Positions 1-8,619 of a stretch of 64,000 bases of DNA are shown here, piece after piece. Each line of letters begins with the position of its first letter. The stretch's first letter is position 1. The stretch comes from Liolophura sinensis. Lineage: Eukaryota > Mollusca > Polyplacophora > Chitonida > Chitonidae. Position numbers and translations under genes: made by a program. The notes under the pieces are model-generated. The model searched no databases and was not told the origin of the DNA. It saw nothing but the letters and a program-made list of their open reading frames with translations. The stretch is taken from the NCBI RefSeq assembly GCF_032854445.1, contig NC_088296.1, positions 17,967,485-18,031,484 on the forward strand, read 5' to 3'.

Positions 1-140
1 TGGCCTTGGGGCCTCTCACCAATGCGATCCCTGTGCACGCTGGCTTACTCACATGTCGTATGTTGGAAGGTCTGACAGCAACCAGCGGATGGTCGTGGGG
101 ATGAAGCCTACTCCAGACCGTTTCCCTTCAACCAGATGAA
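1..140 (+). repeat. Diverged tRNA-derived SINE (family A), interior
   Basis: This contains the family-A body: the 'gcctctcaccaatgcg' block, 'gctggctt', the 'ggaaggtct..cagcaacc' block and 'ggatggtcgtggg'. The mirror copy is at 46083-46287. The 5' end is cut by the window edge. Confidence 0.6.
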
Positions 141-468
141 GACCACCATCACATAAAATGAAATATTAGAGAATTAGATAATTAATCAAATTGTCAAAAT
201 GTCATCTCTTCTATTTGGTTTTATACGCAATGTTAACTCAACGTGACAAGGGTACATTTTTCATTTTTCAATTTGAGACGTGGTCGATATTGCAGTAGTG
301 GGATAAGAAAGATTGCTTCTTGGCGCGGAATCCGAATCTTCTGAAACATAAAGACATTGGAATTTCTGTTTTCGGAGCCTACGGTACAGAAAAATACTTT
401 TTTGTTACTGTTTTTCAATGTTTTGCTTTTTTTCTTTCTTTATTTTTCTTTGCTTTTTCCATTGTCAG

Positions 469-606
469 AATGTTTAGCTGGTAGATTTGGTCGACAATGC
501 CAGAGTATCTGTCACTGTAAAAACACTGCATCGTGTGACAAAGTGGACGGGACTTGTGACGACCAGGGTTGTGCTGTCGGGTTCAAGGGAGACAACTGTC
601 AGCGAG
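469..606 (+). CDS. Gene A exon: EGF-like module 1 (46 aa)
   Basis: Acceptor 'attgtcag' precedes 469 and donor 'gtagac' follows 606; phase 1-1. The module has eight cysteines in laminin/MEGF-type spacing and ends in '..[10 protein letters not shown]'. Mirror exon at 45650-45787. Confidence 0.85.
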
Positions 607-3600
607 GTAGACTATTTCTACATTGTTATATGGTCACAGTCCACAATTAATTTCCCATGTAGATACAAGTTAACGTTTGACCTCACATCACTGTCCCTAA
701 ATCTGCGAACCCCAAACGCTCCCGTCCGGCTGACCATCGTCCTCTCTGACAACTTCAGTCAAGTTCCTAACCGGAACAGAATTGACAAACAGCTGATAGC
801 GGTCAGTCCCACCCAGACAGAAGAGATGAACTAGAATTTTCCCCGGCTTTTTCCTAGTGTGAATAAGATAAAAAAAAACCAAAGAAAGAAAGAAATAGGA
901 CACTCTCTGGCTACAGAACCAGTACACCCTCTGGCTACAAAACCAGTTTTTCCATGACAGCTCAGTAGACAATGACAAATTATTTACTACATGTTGTCAC
1001 GAAAACGGGTAGACATTCGCTGTCGCAGACGATGTCAGACAAACTACACAGACAAACTATATTTAAATATACAACACTTCGACGCAATTGAGGGATGTCA
1101 CCTTGTTAGTGTCCCTTGGACCCTTGAACATTAAGAAAACTGTATTATTCTCACTGGAAAATGAAAAAAAGAGACTTTCACATTGTTTTAATCCCATGAA
1201 ATTTTCTTTTTTTATATAACTTTCCATGACTTTTTTCTAGCCTGCAGTTCCGGAGAGTTTGGAGAGGGCTGTGAAGGAAAGTGTCACTGTTACCCGGTCA
1301 ACAATTGTGACAAGGAGACTGGACAGTGTGCGGGGGATTGCCAAGCCGGATTCAAGGGAGACAATTGTCAGGAAGGTACAGAGATTTAATTCACCTTTGA
1401 GAGGGTAAACTAGTGCCACAGCTCAGATCTGAAACTGAAAATTTGCTGGCTGTACCTCTTCCGAGAATTGAAATGTTTAAGCGTACCCTTCCATGTTCTA
1501 CATCTATGTTGTACTACACGCTGGACAGAACCGTGAGGAATACTAACCCCGTACATTATACTAGGCGGAGGTGTGCTGAAAATATGTCCAGAAAATTAGA
1601 TCATTCGTTACAATTCACCACAACGCTGTTTTGCACCTGTGCTAGCGAGACCATACAGGAAATAGGAAAAGGGCGATGTCCCACTCGTTTGGACTTTGCG
1701 ACATGCATATCACCGCAGGATACACACTGGGGGCAGGAAGAATTGGTAAAGGCACTCATAAGGCTCCCCTGGGGCTCCAAGAACAATGAGAAGGAGAGAG
1801 TGAGCAAACTTCCGTCCATGCAAAAATAGGGTTTGAGTGAGTGCTTGGGGTTTAACATCGTACTTAACAATTTTTCACTCATATGACGACGAAGGAATCC
1901 CAAGTGTGCATGTAATGTACCTCCTTGTTGCAGGACGGATTTCCACCGCTCTTCCATCTAGTGCTGTTTCACTGAGACGCCTTACCGAAGGCAAGTAAGC
2001 CGCTTCGCCCGAGCCATTATACTGATACGGGTCAACAAGTCGATGCACTTTCCCTTTCATGCTGAACGTCAAGGGAGCAAGTTACAACTTCCTCTTTTTA
2101 AGGTTTCTTTTTTAAGGTATGACTCAACCCAGGATTGACCCTGGATCTACCACTCCCGAAACGAACTCTCTACCAACTATGGGGTTTGTACTCGCACCTC
2201 ATAGCGATTGAACATCTAGGGTCTTTTACATCTCGGTCACAACCTGCTCAATAGCCAGTTGTAAACATAAGATATCATCTGAGATTTTGTAACCCTGTTT
2301 CACATATTGTCTACAAGTACATGTCAGTATTTTAAAGAAAGGGCTATTGATTTATTACTGCTAGTATGAAGACCTCATTTTTCTTTTGCTGTTCAAGATT
2401 GCGAGGTCGGAAAATATGGGAGGAACTGCGCAGGAGATTGTCACTGCAAAAACCTGACCTCGTGTAACAAAGAGCACGGAAGATGTGATGCACTGGGCTG
2501 TGAAGCAGGGTACACAGGATCATATTGTAACAGAGGTACGTCACTATCTGTCAAGTGGTGTTGGAGGTGGGTGGAGGGGGGAGGGCAGAAGTGGAAGTTC
2601 ACACACTAGACTTCAGAGAACGATACCTGTTTTGTCATGGCTCACAATGGTTCTGGCAAATACCGGACAATGCGGGAGAATGATCGTTGTATTTATTACC
2701 CATAGATTTATGAGACATTGCTCATGTTTGGTCCAGATATTTACTATCGAAGCTTTCGCTGTTTTTTAATACTAGAATTACAGTTTAATTCTTAAAAAAA
2801 AATTTAAAAATGGTTATATTGAGCTGTACCACGCAGTAACTGAGCTGTACCAAGCTGTTTCTGAGCTGTACCAAGCTGTTTCTGAGCTGTACCAAGCTGT
2901 TTCTGAGCTGTACCAAGCTGTATTCAATTGGGACTACAAGGAAAGGCCAAGCATGGTACCAACCTGTCAAAGTTTGCGTGTCTACTACTTGACAAAGGTG
3001 AGGCAAGAAGAGATTAATTATCAACATTTTTAACCTTGACGATCCAGAAATAGTGCGAGTTATCACCCAATCGTGTGCACCATTAGGATTATTGGTGTGA
3101 ATGTCTGAAAATCTTGTTTACACCAGAATGTTCGACTGGCCGGTTCGGAGAGAAATGTCAGTACATATGTCACTGTAAGCACGCCATCTCGTGTAACCAT
3201 GTCAACGGAACATGTGACGAAGGCCGCTGCGCTGCTGGATACAAGGGAGATAATTGTCAAGAAGGTGAGGTTCTCTGTCATGTCTATGAATGTGGCTGGG
3301 TGGATATAAACGTACACTACGTGTAAAAAGTGTTGTTCTTTTTGGGGGTTTTTTTCTAATATGACTACGAATGTTGGCCTGGCGAAAAATAGGGAGCACT
3401 GGCCCGGATTCTGACAATGACCAAAGTGTCTATCCAAGTTAAGCACAAAGATATAAAAGTTGGGCAAAATGTAATTGTGGGTATCATTACATTGTAAGTA
3501 CGCTCAATCCCGAGTAGGATATGTTACAAGGCGGTGAATGAGAAACCGCAATGAATCACAATCCATCACCTTGTTTTCTTATCTTCATATCCTTTATCCT

Positions 3601-6600
3601 TCAATCACTTTTATGGCCTTCGTGGCCTAGTGGTTAACGTTCCGGCGCAGCACGACAGCCCAGGGGCCTGTTACCGTTGGGATTGTTGTGAGTTCATGTC
3701 CAGTTGATGCTGGCTTCCTCTCCGACGGTTTGTCATTGATCTGGGGATGGGATTCCTGACGGCAGTGCCCAGTTTCCTCCCATCGTAATGATGTCAGCCA
3801 TTGTATAAGTGAATTGTTCGTGATTACAGTGTAAAACACGAATCAGATAAATCGATGAATCAATCAATAATCGTTTTTAACTTTACAGTTTCAGGATCCA
3901 CAATAAATGTTCATACCCCAGAGCCGAATAAAAACGGTACGTGTACTTAGTAATATAAATTACACTTTAAAACTTGACTGTAAATTTACAGCAAAATAAC
4001 TTAGTACTATGTGTTATACTTTGAAACTTGACTAATTTTACAGCAAAATAACTTAGTGATATGTGTTCCACTTTAATACTTGACTGTAACTTCACAGTTA
4101 AATACAGGCAACAAATGTTATTTATCCTAAATTCTACAATACATGCTTTACAGTGCAAATCTACTTCAGGACGAATAGAAGGTCACTAATTTGGGCCAAA
4201 TCTCCCCAAAACAAAGGTAACGTGACGACTGTACCAAAATAATGATCTCTCATGCTGTCATTTCGTGGATATGGACTGTGAAACATTTAATTCGCATCAA
4301 GAGAACGACGGAAATATGAACTAGGATCAGACGTATTCTGATCTACACTGTAATACACATTGAAATAATTTGGGGAAAGCCTTTAGAGGGAACAAAGTTA
4401 TAAAAACAGTTTTCTTTTGAGGAGAAGCCAATACAGAGTAACTTTTTTGCAAACTCTTGAATAATCTGAACAGCTATCTTAGGGAAATGTATAATGGATT
4501 TACTGTAGCTTTTATCTTGGGCCTCTCCGCACTTCTAACCAGTTTGTGGCTCTTTTATTTGTTTCCGCCTTTAGTCACTGGTGCCGTTGATTCGTGTGAT
4601 TGTTTTATTTTTCGTAATGCCCAGTTTGTCTAAACATGTGTAATAAATGGTGTATAATGGACTTAAGCAGCGCTTGTTATTCCTATTTCCTTAAAACTTC
4701 AGACCATACTGTAGAGACTTGTATTTCGTGCTTTCTGATGTGTTCTGTCAGAGGAAATACACCAACAAGTATGGAGATAGATGGCTTAAATACAGTAACA
4801 AGTATAAAGATTAAAGGCTTAAATACAACAGCACGTATAGATACAGATTTATTTATTTATTTATTTGATTGGTGTTTTATGCCGTACTCAAGAATATTTC
4901 ACTTATGCGACGGCGGCCAGCATTATGGTGGGAGGAAACCGGTCATAGCCAAAGGGAAACCCACAACCATCCACATGTTGTTGGAAAGCCTTCCCCTTTA
5001 CGGCCGGGGAGGAAGCCAGCATGAGCTGGACTTGAAGTCACAGCGATCGCATTGGCGAGAGGACTCTGGGTTATCACGCTGCGTTAGCGCGGTAATCAAC
5101 TGAGCCACGGAGGCCCCTATAGATATATAAGGCTTAAATACAACAACAGGCATAGAGATAGATAATAAATTATCGTTGCCTTTCACACTACATATACTTT
5201 TCCTTCTTTTTTCATGCAGAACAGACCGGCATATTTCCCACCTCAAAGACCCCGCAATCTTGTATATTACTATTGTATAATTAAGGTACATAACCGTTAC
5301 CATTGTTACATGTCTAAAATTTGTATCTGTCAGTATAACAGACAAAATCGGGTCGTCCGGCTGTATTATTTGCCTCTTTGGCGAATGCTGTGGTTTATCT
5401 GTAGCGGAATGACCAATCAAAAGCCTTGTATTGTTTTTTTTTTCATTCTAGAGACGGCTAGTATCAAAGGGAGGCCTGAATCAAACAAAGCTTCATCCAC
5501 TGGTCTTCTGGCGGGAGTGTGTGTGCTGGCGGGGATTTCCCTCGTGCTGATGATCTATGCTGTTATCTCCACTGTCAAGGGACGGCGCTGGTACATAAGA
5601 TTTCAACAAGAGATCAAGTCACATTATGATTCCGCCCAGGTAAGTCTGAATCTTAACGTTCAGCTCATGCATATGTATGTTGATATACACAAACAATGAT
5701 CTCATTATCGGGAGACAACAAATGTTATGTTAGTGTAAGGAACAGAAAATGTTATGTGAGTGTAAAGAGCAGCAACTGCTATGTGAGTGTAAGGAGCAAC
5801 ACATGTTGTGTGAGTGTAAGGAGCAACAAATGTTTTCTGAGGATAAGAGCAACGAATGTTATGTGAGTGCAAGGAACAGTAAATGTTATATAAGTGTAAG
5901 AAGCAACACATATTATGTGAGTGTAAGGAGCAACAAATCCTATGTGAGTGTAAGGAGCAACACATGTTGTGTGAGTGTAAGGAGCAACAAATCCTATGTG
6001 AGTGTAAGGAGCAGCAACAAATGATACGTGAGTTTAAGAAGCGACAGATGTTATATTAGTGCAAGGAGCAACAAATGTTATTTGAGTGTAAGGAGCAACA
6101 AATGTTTTCTGAGGATAAGAGCAACGAATGTTATGTGAGTGTAAGGAACAGTAAATGTTATATAAGTGTAAGTAGCAACACATATTATGTGAGTGTAAGG
6201 AGCAGCAACTGTAATGTGAGTGTAAGGAGCAACACATGTTGTGTGAGTGTAAGGAGCAACAAATCCTATGTGAGTGTAAGGAGCAGCAACAAATGTTACG
6301 TGAGTATAAGAAGCGTCAGATGTTATATTAGTGCAAGGAGCAACAAATGTTATGTGAGTGTAAGGAGCACCAACTGTTGTGTGAGTGTAAGGAGCAGCAA
6401 ATGTTATGTGAGTGTAAGGAGCAGCAACTGTTATTAGAGTGTAAGGAAGATTACATTCACATTACATGTGTGCACCATCTCCACATTTGTCTAATGTTCC
6501 TTACTCTCACATAACAGTTGCTGCTCCTTACACTCACATAACACCTGTTGCTGGTACCTACACTCACAAAACAGTTGTTGCTTCTTACACTCACATAACA

Positions 6601-8619
6601 TTTGTTGCTCAGTATGTGAGTGTAAGGAGCAACAAATGTTATGTGAGAGTAAGAAGCAACACATGTTGTGTGAGTGTAAAGAGCAACACATGTTTTGTGA
6701 GTATAAGTAGCAACAAATGTTATCTGAGTGAAAGAAACAGTGAATGTTATGTGAGTGTAACGAGCGGCAATTGTTATGTGAGTGTTAGGAGAAACAAATG
6801 CTATGTGAGTGGAAGGAGCAGCAACTGTTATGTGTGTATAAGTAGGAGCAACTGTTATGCGAGTGTAAGGACCAGCAACAGATATTATGTGAGTGTAAGG
6901 AGCAACAAATGTTATCTGAGTGTAAGGAGCAGCAAATGTTATCTGAGTGTAAGGAACAGTAAATGTTATGTGAGTATAAGGAGCAACACCTGTTATGTGA
7001 GTGTAAGGAGCAGTAAATGTTATGTGAGTGTAAGGAACAGTAAATGTTATGTGAATGTAAGGAGCAGCAACATTTATGTGAGTATAAGGAGCAACAAATG
7101 CTATGTGAGTGGAAGGAGCAGCAACTGTCATGTGAGTGTAAGGATCAGTAACTGTTATGTGAGTGTAGGGAGCAACAAATGTAATGGGAGTGTAAGAAGC
7201 AACAACTGTTTTGTGAGTGTAGGTACCAGCAACAGATGTTATGTGAGTGTAAGGAGCAGCAACTGTTATGTGAGTGTAAGGAACACTATTTTTTCTGAGG
7301 AACAACAAATGTTATGTGAGTGTTAGGAACACCACATGCTATATGCGTGTAAAGAAAGTAAATGTTATCGGAGCGTAGATTAGACAAATGTGGAGATGGT
7401 ACACACATCTATTTTGAGTGTAGGATATACAAAGGCGATTTGAGCGTAAGATAGACAAATGTGACCTCAGCGTGGGATAGACAAATGTGACGTCTGCGTG
7501 TTGTTAGACAAATGCAGTGTAAGTATAAGATAGACAAGTGTAACGTGAGCGTAGATTTTACCAATGTAACGTGAGTGTAGGATAGACAAGTGTAACGTGA
7601 GCGTACAATATACAAGTGTAACGTGAGTGTAGGACAGACAAATGTAACGTGAGAGTACAATAGACATGTGTAACGTGAGCGTACGATAGACAAGTTTAAC
7701 GTGAGTGGTAGAATAGACAAATGTAACGTGAGCGTAAGTTAGACAAATGTAACGTGAGTGTCGGGTAAACAAGTGTGACGTAAGCGTACGATAGACAAGT
7801 GTAACGTGAGTGTACGATAAACAAATGTAACATGAGTGAAGGATAGACAAGTGTAACGTGAGTGTAGGATAGACAAGTGTAACGTGAGCGTACGATAGAC
7901 AAGTGTAACGTGAGCGTAGGTTAGACAAATGTAACATGAGTTTAGGATAGACAAATGTAACGTGAGCGTAGGATAGACAAAAGTGAAACGTCAGCGTACG
8001 ATAGACAAGTGTAACGTGAGTGTAGGATAGACGAATGTATTGTGAGTGTAGGATAGACAAATGTAACGTCTGTGTAGGAGAGACCAATGCAGCGTGAGTG
8101 TAGGATAGACAAATGTAACGTGAGTGTTGGGTAGACAAGTGTAACGTGAGCGTGGGATAGACAAGTGTAACGTGAGTGTAGGATAGACAAATATAACGTG
8201 AGCGTAGAATAAACAAGTGTAACGTGAGCGTAAGTTAGATAAATGTGACGTGAGTGAAAGAGTGACAAATGTAAAGTGAGCGTAGGATAGACAAATGTAA
8301 CGTCTGTGTAGGATAGACAAGTGTAACGTCTGTGTAGGATAGACAATTGTAACGTCTGTGTAGAATAAACAAATGTAACGTCTGTGTAGGATAGACAAAT
8401 GTAACGTCTGTGTAGGATAGACAAATGTAACCTTGAGTGTGGGATAGACAAGTGTGACGTTAGCATTCAGCTGGGAATTGAACAAATCTGGTTTTTCACA
8501 GAAATGAAAGATGTCAAGATTAAGTTATCCTCACGTGTCACAGATTTATAAGATTTGTCTTTTTTCTCCAGGTGCCACGAAGAGAAAGAAGCTCAGAGAT
8601 CTACGAAAATACGAAATAG
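469..8619 (+). CDS. Gene A: EGF-repeat single-pass membrane receptor (MEGF10/11-like), 3' part, 7 exons
   Basis: Exons seen: 469-606, 1241-1375, 2398-2535 and 3127-3264 (one 8-cysteine EGF-like module each), 3889-3936 (linker), 5452-5639 (membrane segment) and 8572-8619 (tail and stop). All have AG acceptors and GT donors. The phases join (1-1 for the EGF and linker exons, 1-0 for the membrane exon, 0 for the tail), giving one open product without stops. EGF modules of this spacing with one TM are known from MEGF10/11, Draper and SREC-type phagocytic or scavenger receptors; binding of extracellular ligands or particles is inferred only. The 5' part, probably with the F5/8-like domain seen in gene B, lies left of the window. 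Exon calls are supported by the mirror copies in gene B, with conserved borders and lengths. Compared with gene B it lacks two EGF exons, through a deletion or failure to gain them at position 2775. Confidence 0.8.
660..835 (+). other. Intronic block conserved in both arms, with an open frame ending in TAG
   Basis: An open frame of about 55 codons (starting around LTFDLTSLSLNL) ends at a stop at 832-834. The mirror at 45420-45597 keeps the same frame and stop. The roughly seven amino-acid differences I see come from single base changes, so there is little sign of protein-level constraint. It has no EGF-like cysteines. It could be a relic of a mobile-element ORF or an alternative terminal exon; function unknown. 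Confidence 0.3.
1241..1375 (+). CDS. Gene A exon: EGF-like module 2 (45 aa)
   Basis: Acceptor 'ttttttctag' and donor 'gtacag'; phase 1-1. Eight cysteines with one residue fewer than the other modules. Mirror exon at 44869-45003 has the same 135-bp length. Confidence 0.85.
1836..2190 (-). repeat. tRNA-derived SINE (family B), old copy
   Basis: On the minus strand a tRNA-like head (around 2100-2180, with a B-box-like 'ggatcaatcctgg' type block, diverged) leads to a body containing 'gtaaggcgtctcagtg' and 'gacccgtatcagtataat', and a tail ending in 'ccccaagcactcactca'. A mirrored copy at 44085-44408 shows that it was present before the inverted duplication. A younger relative is at 57905-58260. 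Confidence 0.65.
2398..2535 (+). CDS. Gene A exon: EGF-like module 3 (46 aa)
   Basis: Acceptor 'gctgttcaag' and donor 'gtacgt'; phase 1-1; eight cysteines. Mirror exon at 43729-43866. Confidence 0.85.
2818..2925 (+). repeat. Short tandem repeat, about 21-bp unit, five copies
   Basis: The unit 'gagctgtaccaagctgttt' recurs with a 21-bp period. The mirror region (about 39650-39710 and again 41390-41435) has only two to three diverged units. It lies just past the point where the two arms lose homology (2775). Confidence 0.75.
3127..3264 (+). CDS. Gene A exon: EGF-like module 4 (46 aa)
   Basis: Acceptor 'tttacaccag' and donor 'gtgagg'; phase 1-1; eight cysteines, ends '..[10 protein letters not shown]'. 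It has two mirror exons in gene B (41173-41310 and 39305-39442). Confidence 0.85.
3613..3872 (+). repeat. Diverged SINE family A, full-length
   Basis: Head 'ggccttcgtggcctagtgg' is followed by the family-A body and an AT-rich tail. Mirror copies are at 38690-38958 and 40558-40830, so it predates both the inversion and the local duplication in gene B. Confidence 0.7.
3889..3936 (+). CDS. Gene A exon: 16-aa juxtamembrane linker
   Basis: This is a 48-bp exon, phase 1-1, between acceptor 'ctttacag' and donor 'gtacgtg'. It encodes a Ser/Pro/Asn-rich linker ending PEPNKN. Border and length are conserved at 40496-40543 and 38627-38674. Substitutions between copies are in the first half, while the PEPNKN end is invariant. 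Confidence 0.7.
4301..4620 (+). pseudogene. Decayed extra copy of the terminal exon and 3' UTR
   Basis: The sequence from 4301 onward aligns with 8597 onward (tail end of the last exon plus UTR, including the 'aatttggggaaagcc' block and the 'cttttatct.gg' block). The stop codon is kept in the same register (4322-4324), but the tyrosine codon of the tail is lost and no acceptor stands in front. Mirror remnants lie at about 37980-38265 and 40025-40145. Confidence 0.6.
4848..5117 (-). repeat. SINE family A, full-length
   Basis: On the minus strand the head is 'ggggcctccgtggctcagt' and the tail is an (AAAT)n run. The same insertion is present in the mirror arm at 37446-37712, so it predates the duplication. 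Confidence 0.85.
5452..5639 (+). CDS. Gene A exon: transmembrane segment and start of cytoplasmic domain
   Basis: 188 bp, phase 1-0, with acceptor 'tttcattctag' and donor 'gtaagt'. It encodes a Ser-rich stretch, then a hydrophobic helix of about 23 residues ([20 protein letters not shown] region), then a basic stop-transfer stretch (KGRRW). The mirror exon at 36924-37111 is nearly identical. Confidence 0.85.
5700..7370 (+). repeat. 27-bp minisatellite in the last intron of gene A, with nested inversion
   Basis: The unit is approximately 'tgttatgtgagtgtaagg' followed by 'agcaacaaa', 27 bp, roughly 60 copies. Because 27 is divisible by three, long open frames arise on both strands (9-residue repeat CYVSVRSNK); these are not genes. 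At 6440-6612 a block is inverted. The mirror array (36424-36860) is far shorter and has a single orientation. Confidence 0.9.
7380..8462 (+). repeat. 26-bp minisatellite in the last intron of gene A
   Basis: The unit is approximately 'gtaacgtgagtgtaggat' plus 'agacaaat', 26 bp, about 41 copies. As 26 is not a multiple of three, the open frames show a 26-residue super-repeat. The mirror array at 34905-36380 is longer. Confidence 0.9.
8572..8619 (+). CDS. Gene A terminal exon: 15-aa tail with YENT motif, stop
   Basis: Acceptor 'tttttctccag', phase 0, stop TAG at 8617-8619. It encodes [15 protein letters not shown]; the gene B counterpart ends EIYENMN. The Tyr-x-Asn motif fits the SH2 ligand class of Grb2-type adaptors (known consensus; use here is inferred). 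A possible polyadenylation signal 'aataaataaa' is at 9691-9700 and is conserved in the mirror (33671-33680). Confidence 0.7.
   Translation: MPRRERSSEIYENTK

Noticed and set aside
4636-5103. 155-codon ORF, and similar ORFs at 21714, 29218, 37540 and 54643
   Set aside because: They read through SINE-A copies, whose conserved body is open in several frames.
6457-7326. Overlapping ORFs of about 285 codons on both strands
   Set aside because: They arise because a 27-bp repeat without stops is read in frame; repeat number and orientation are not conserved in the mirror arm.
5700-8462. CRISPR-like array
   Set aside because: Units are directly adjacent without unique spacers and diverge gradually; the surroundings are eukaryotic.
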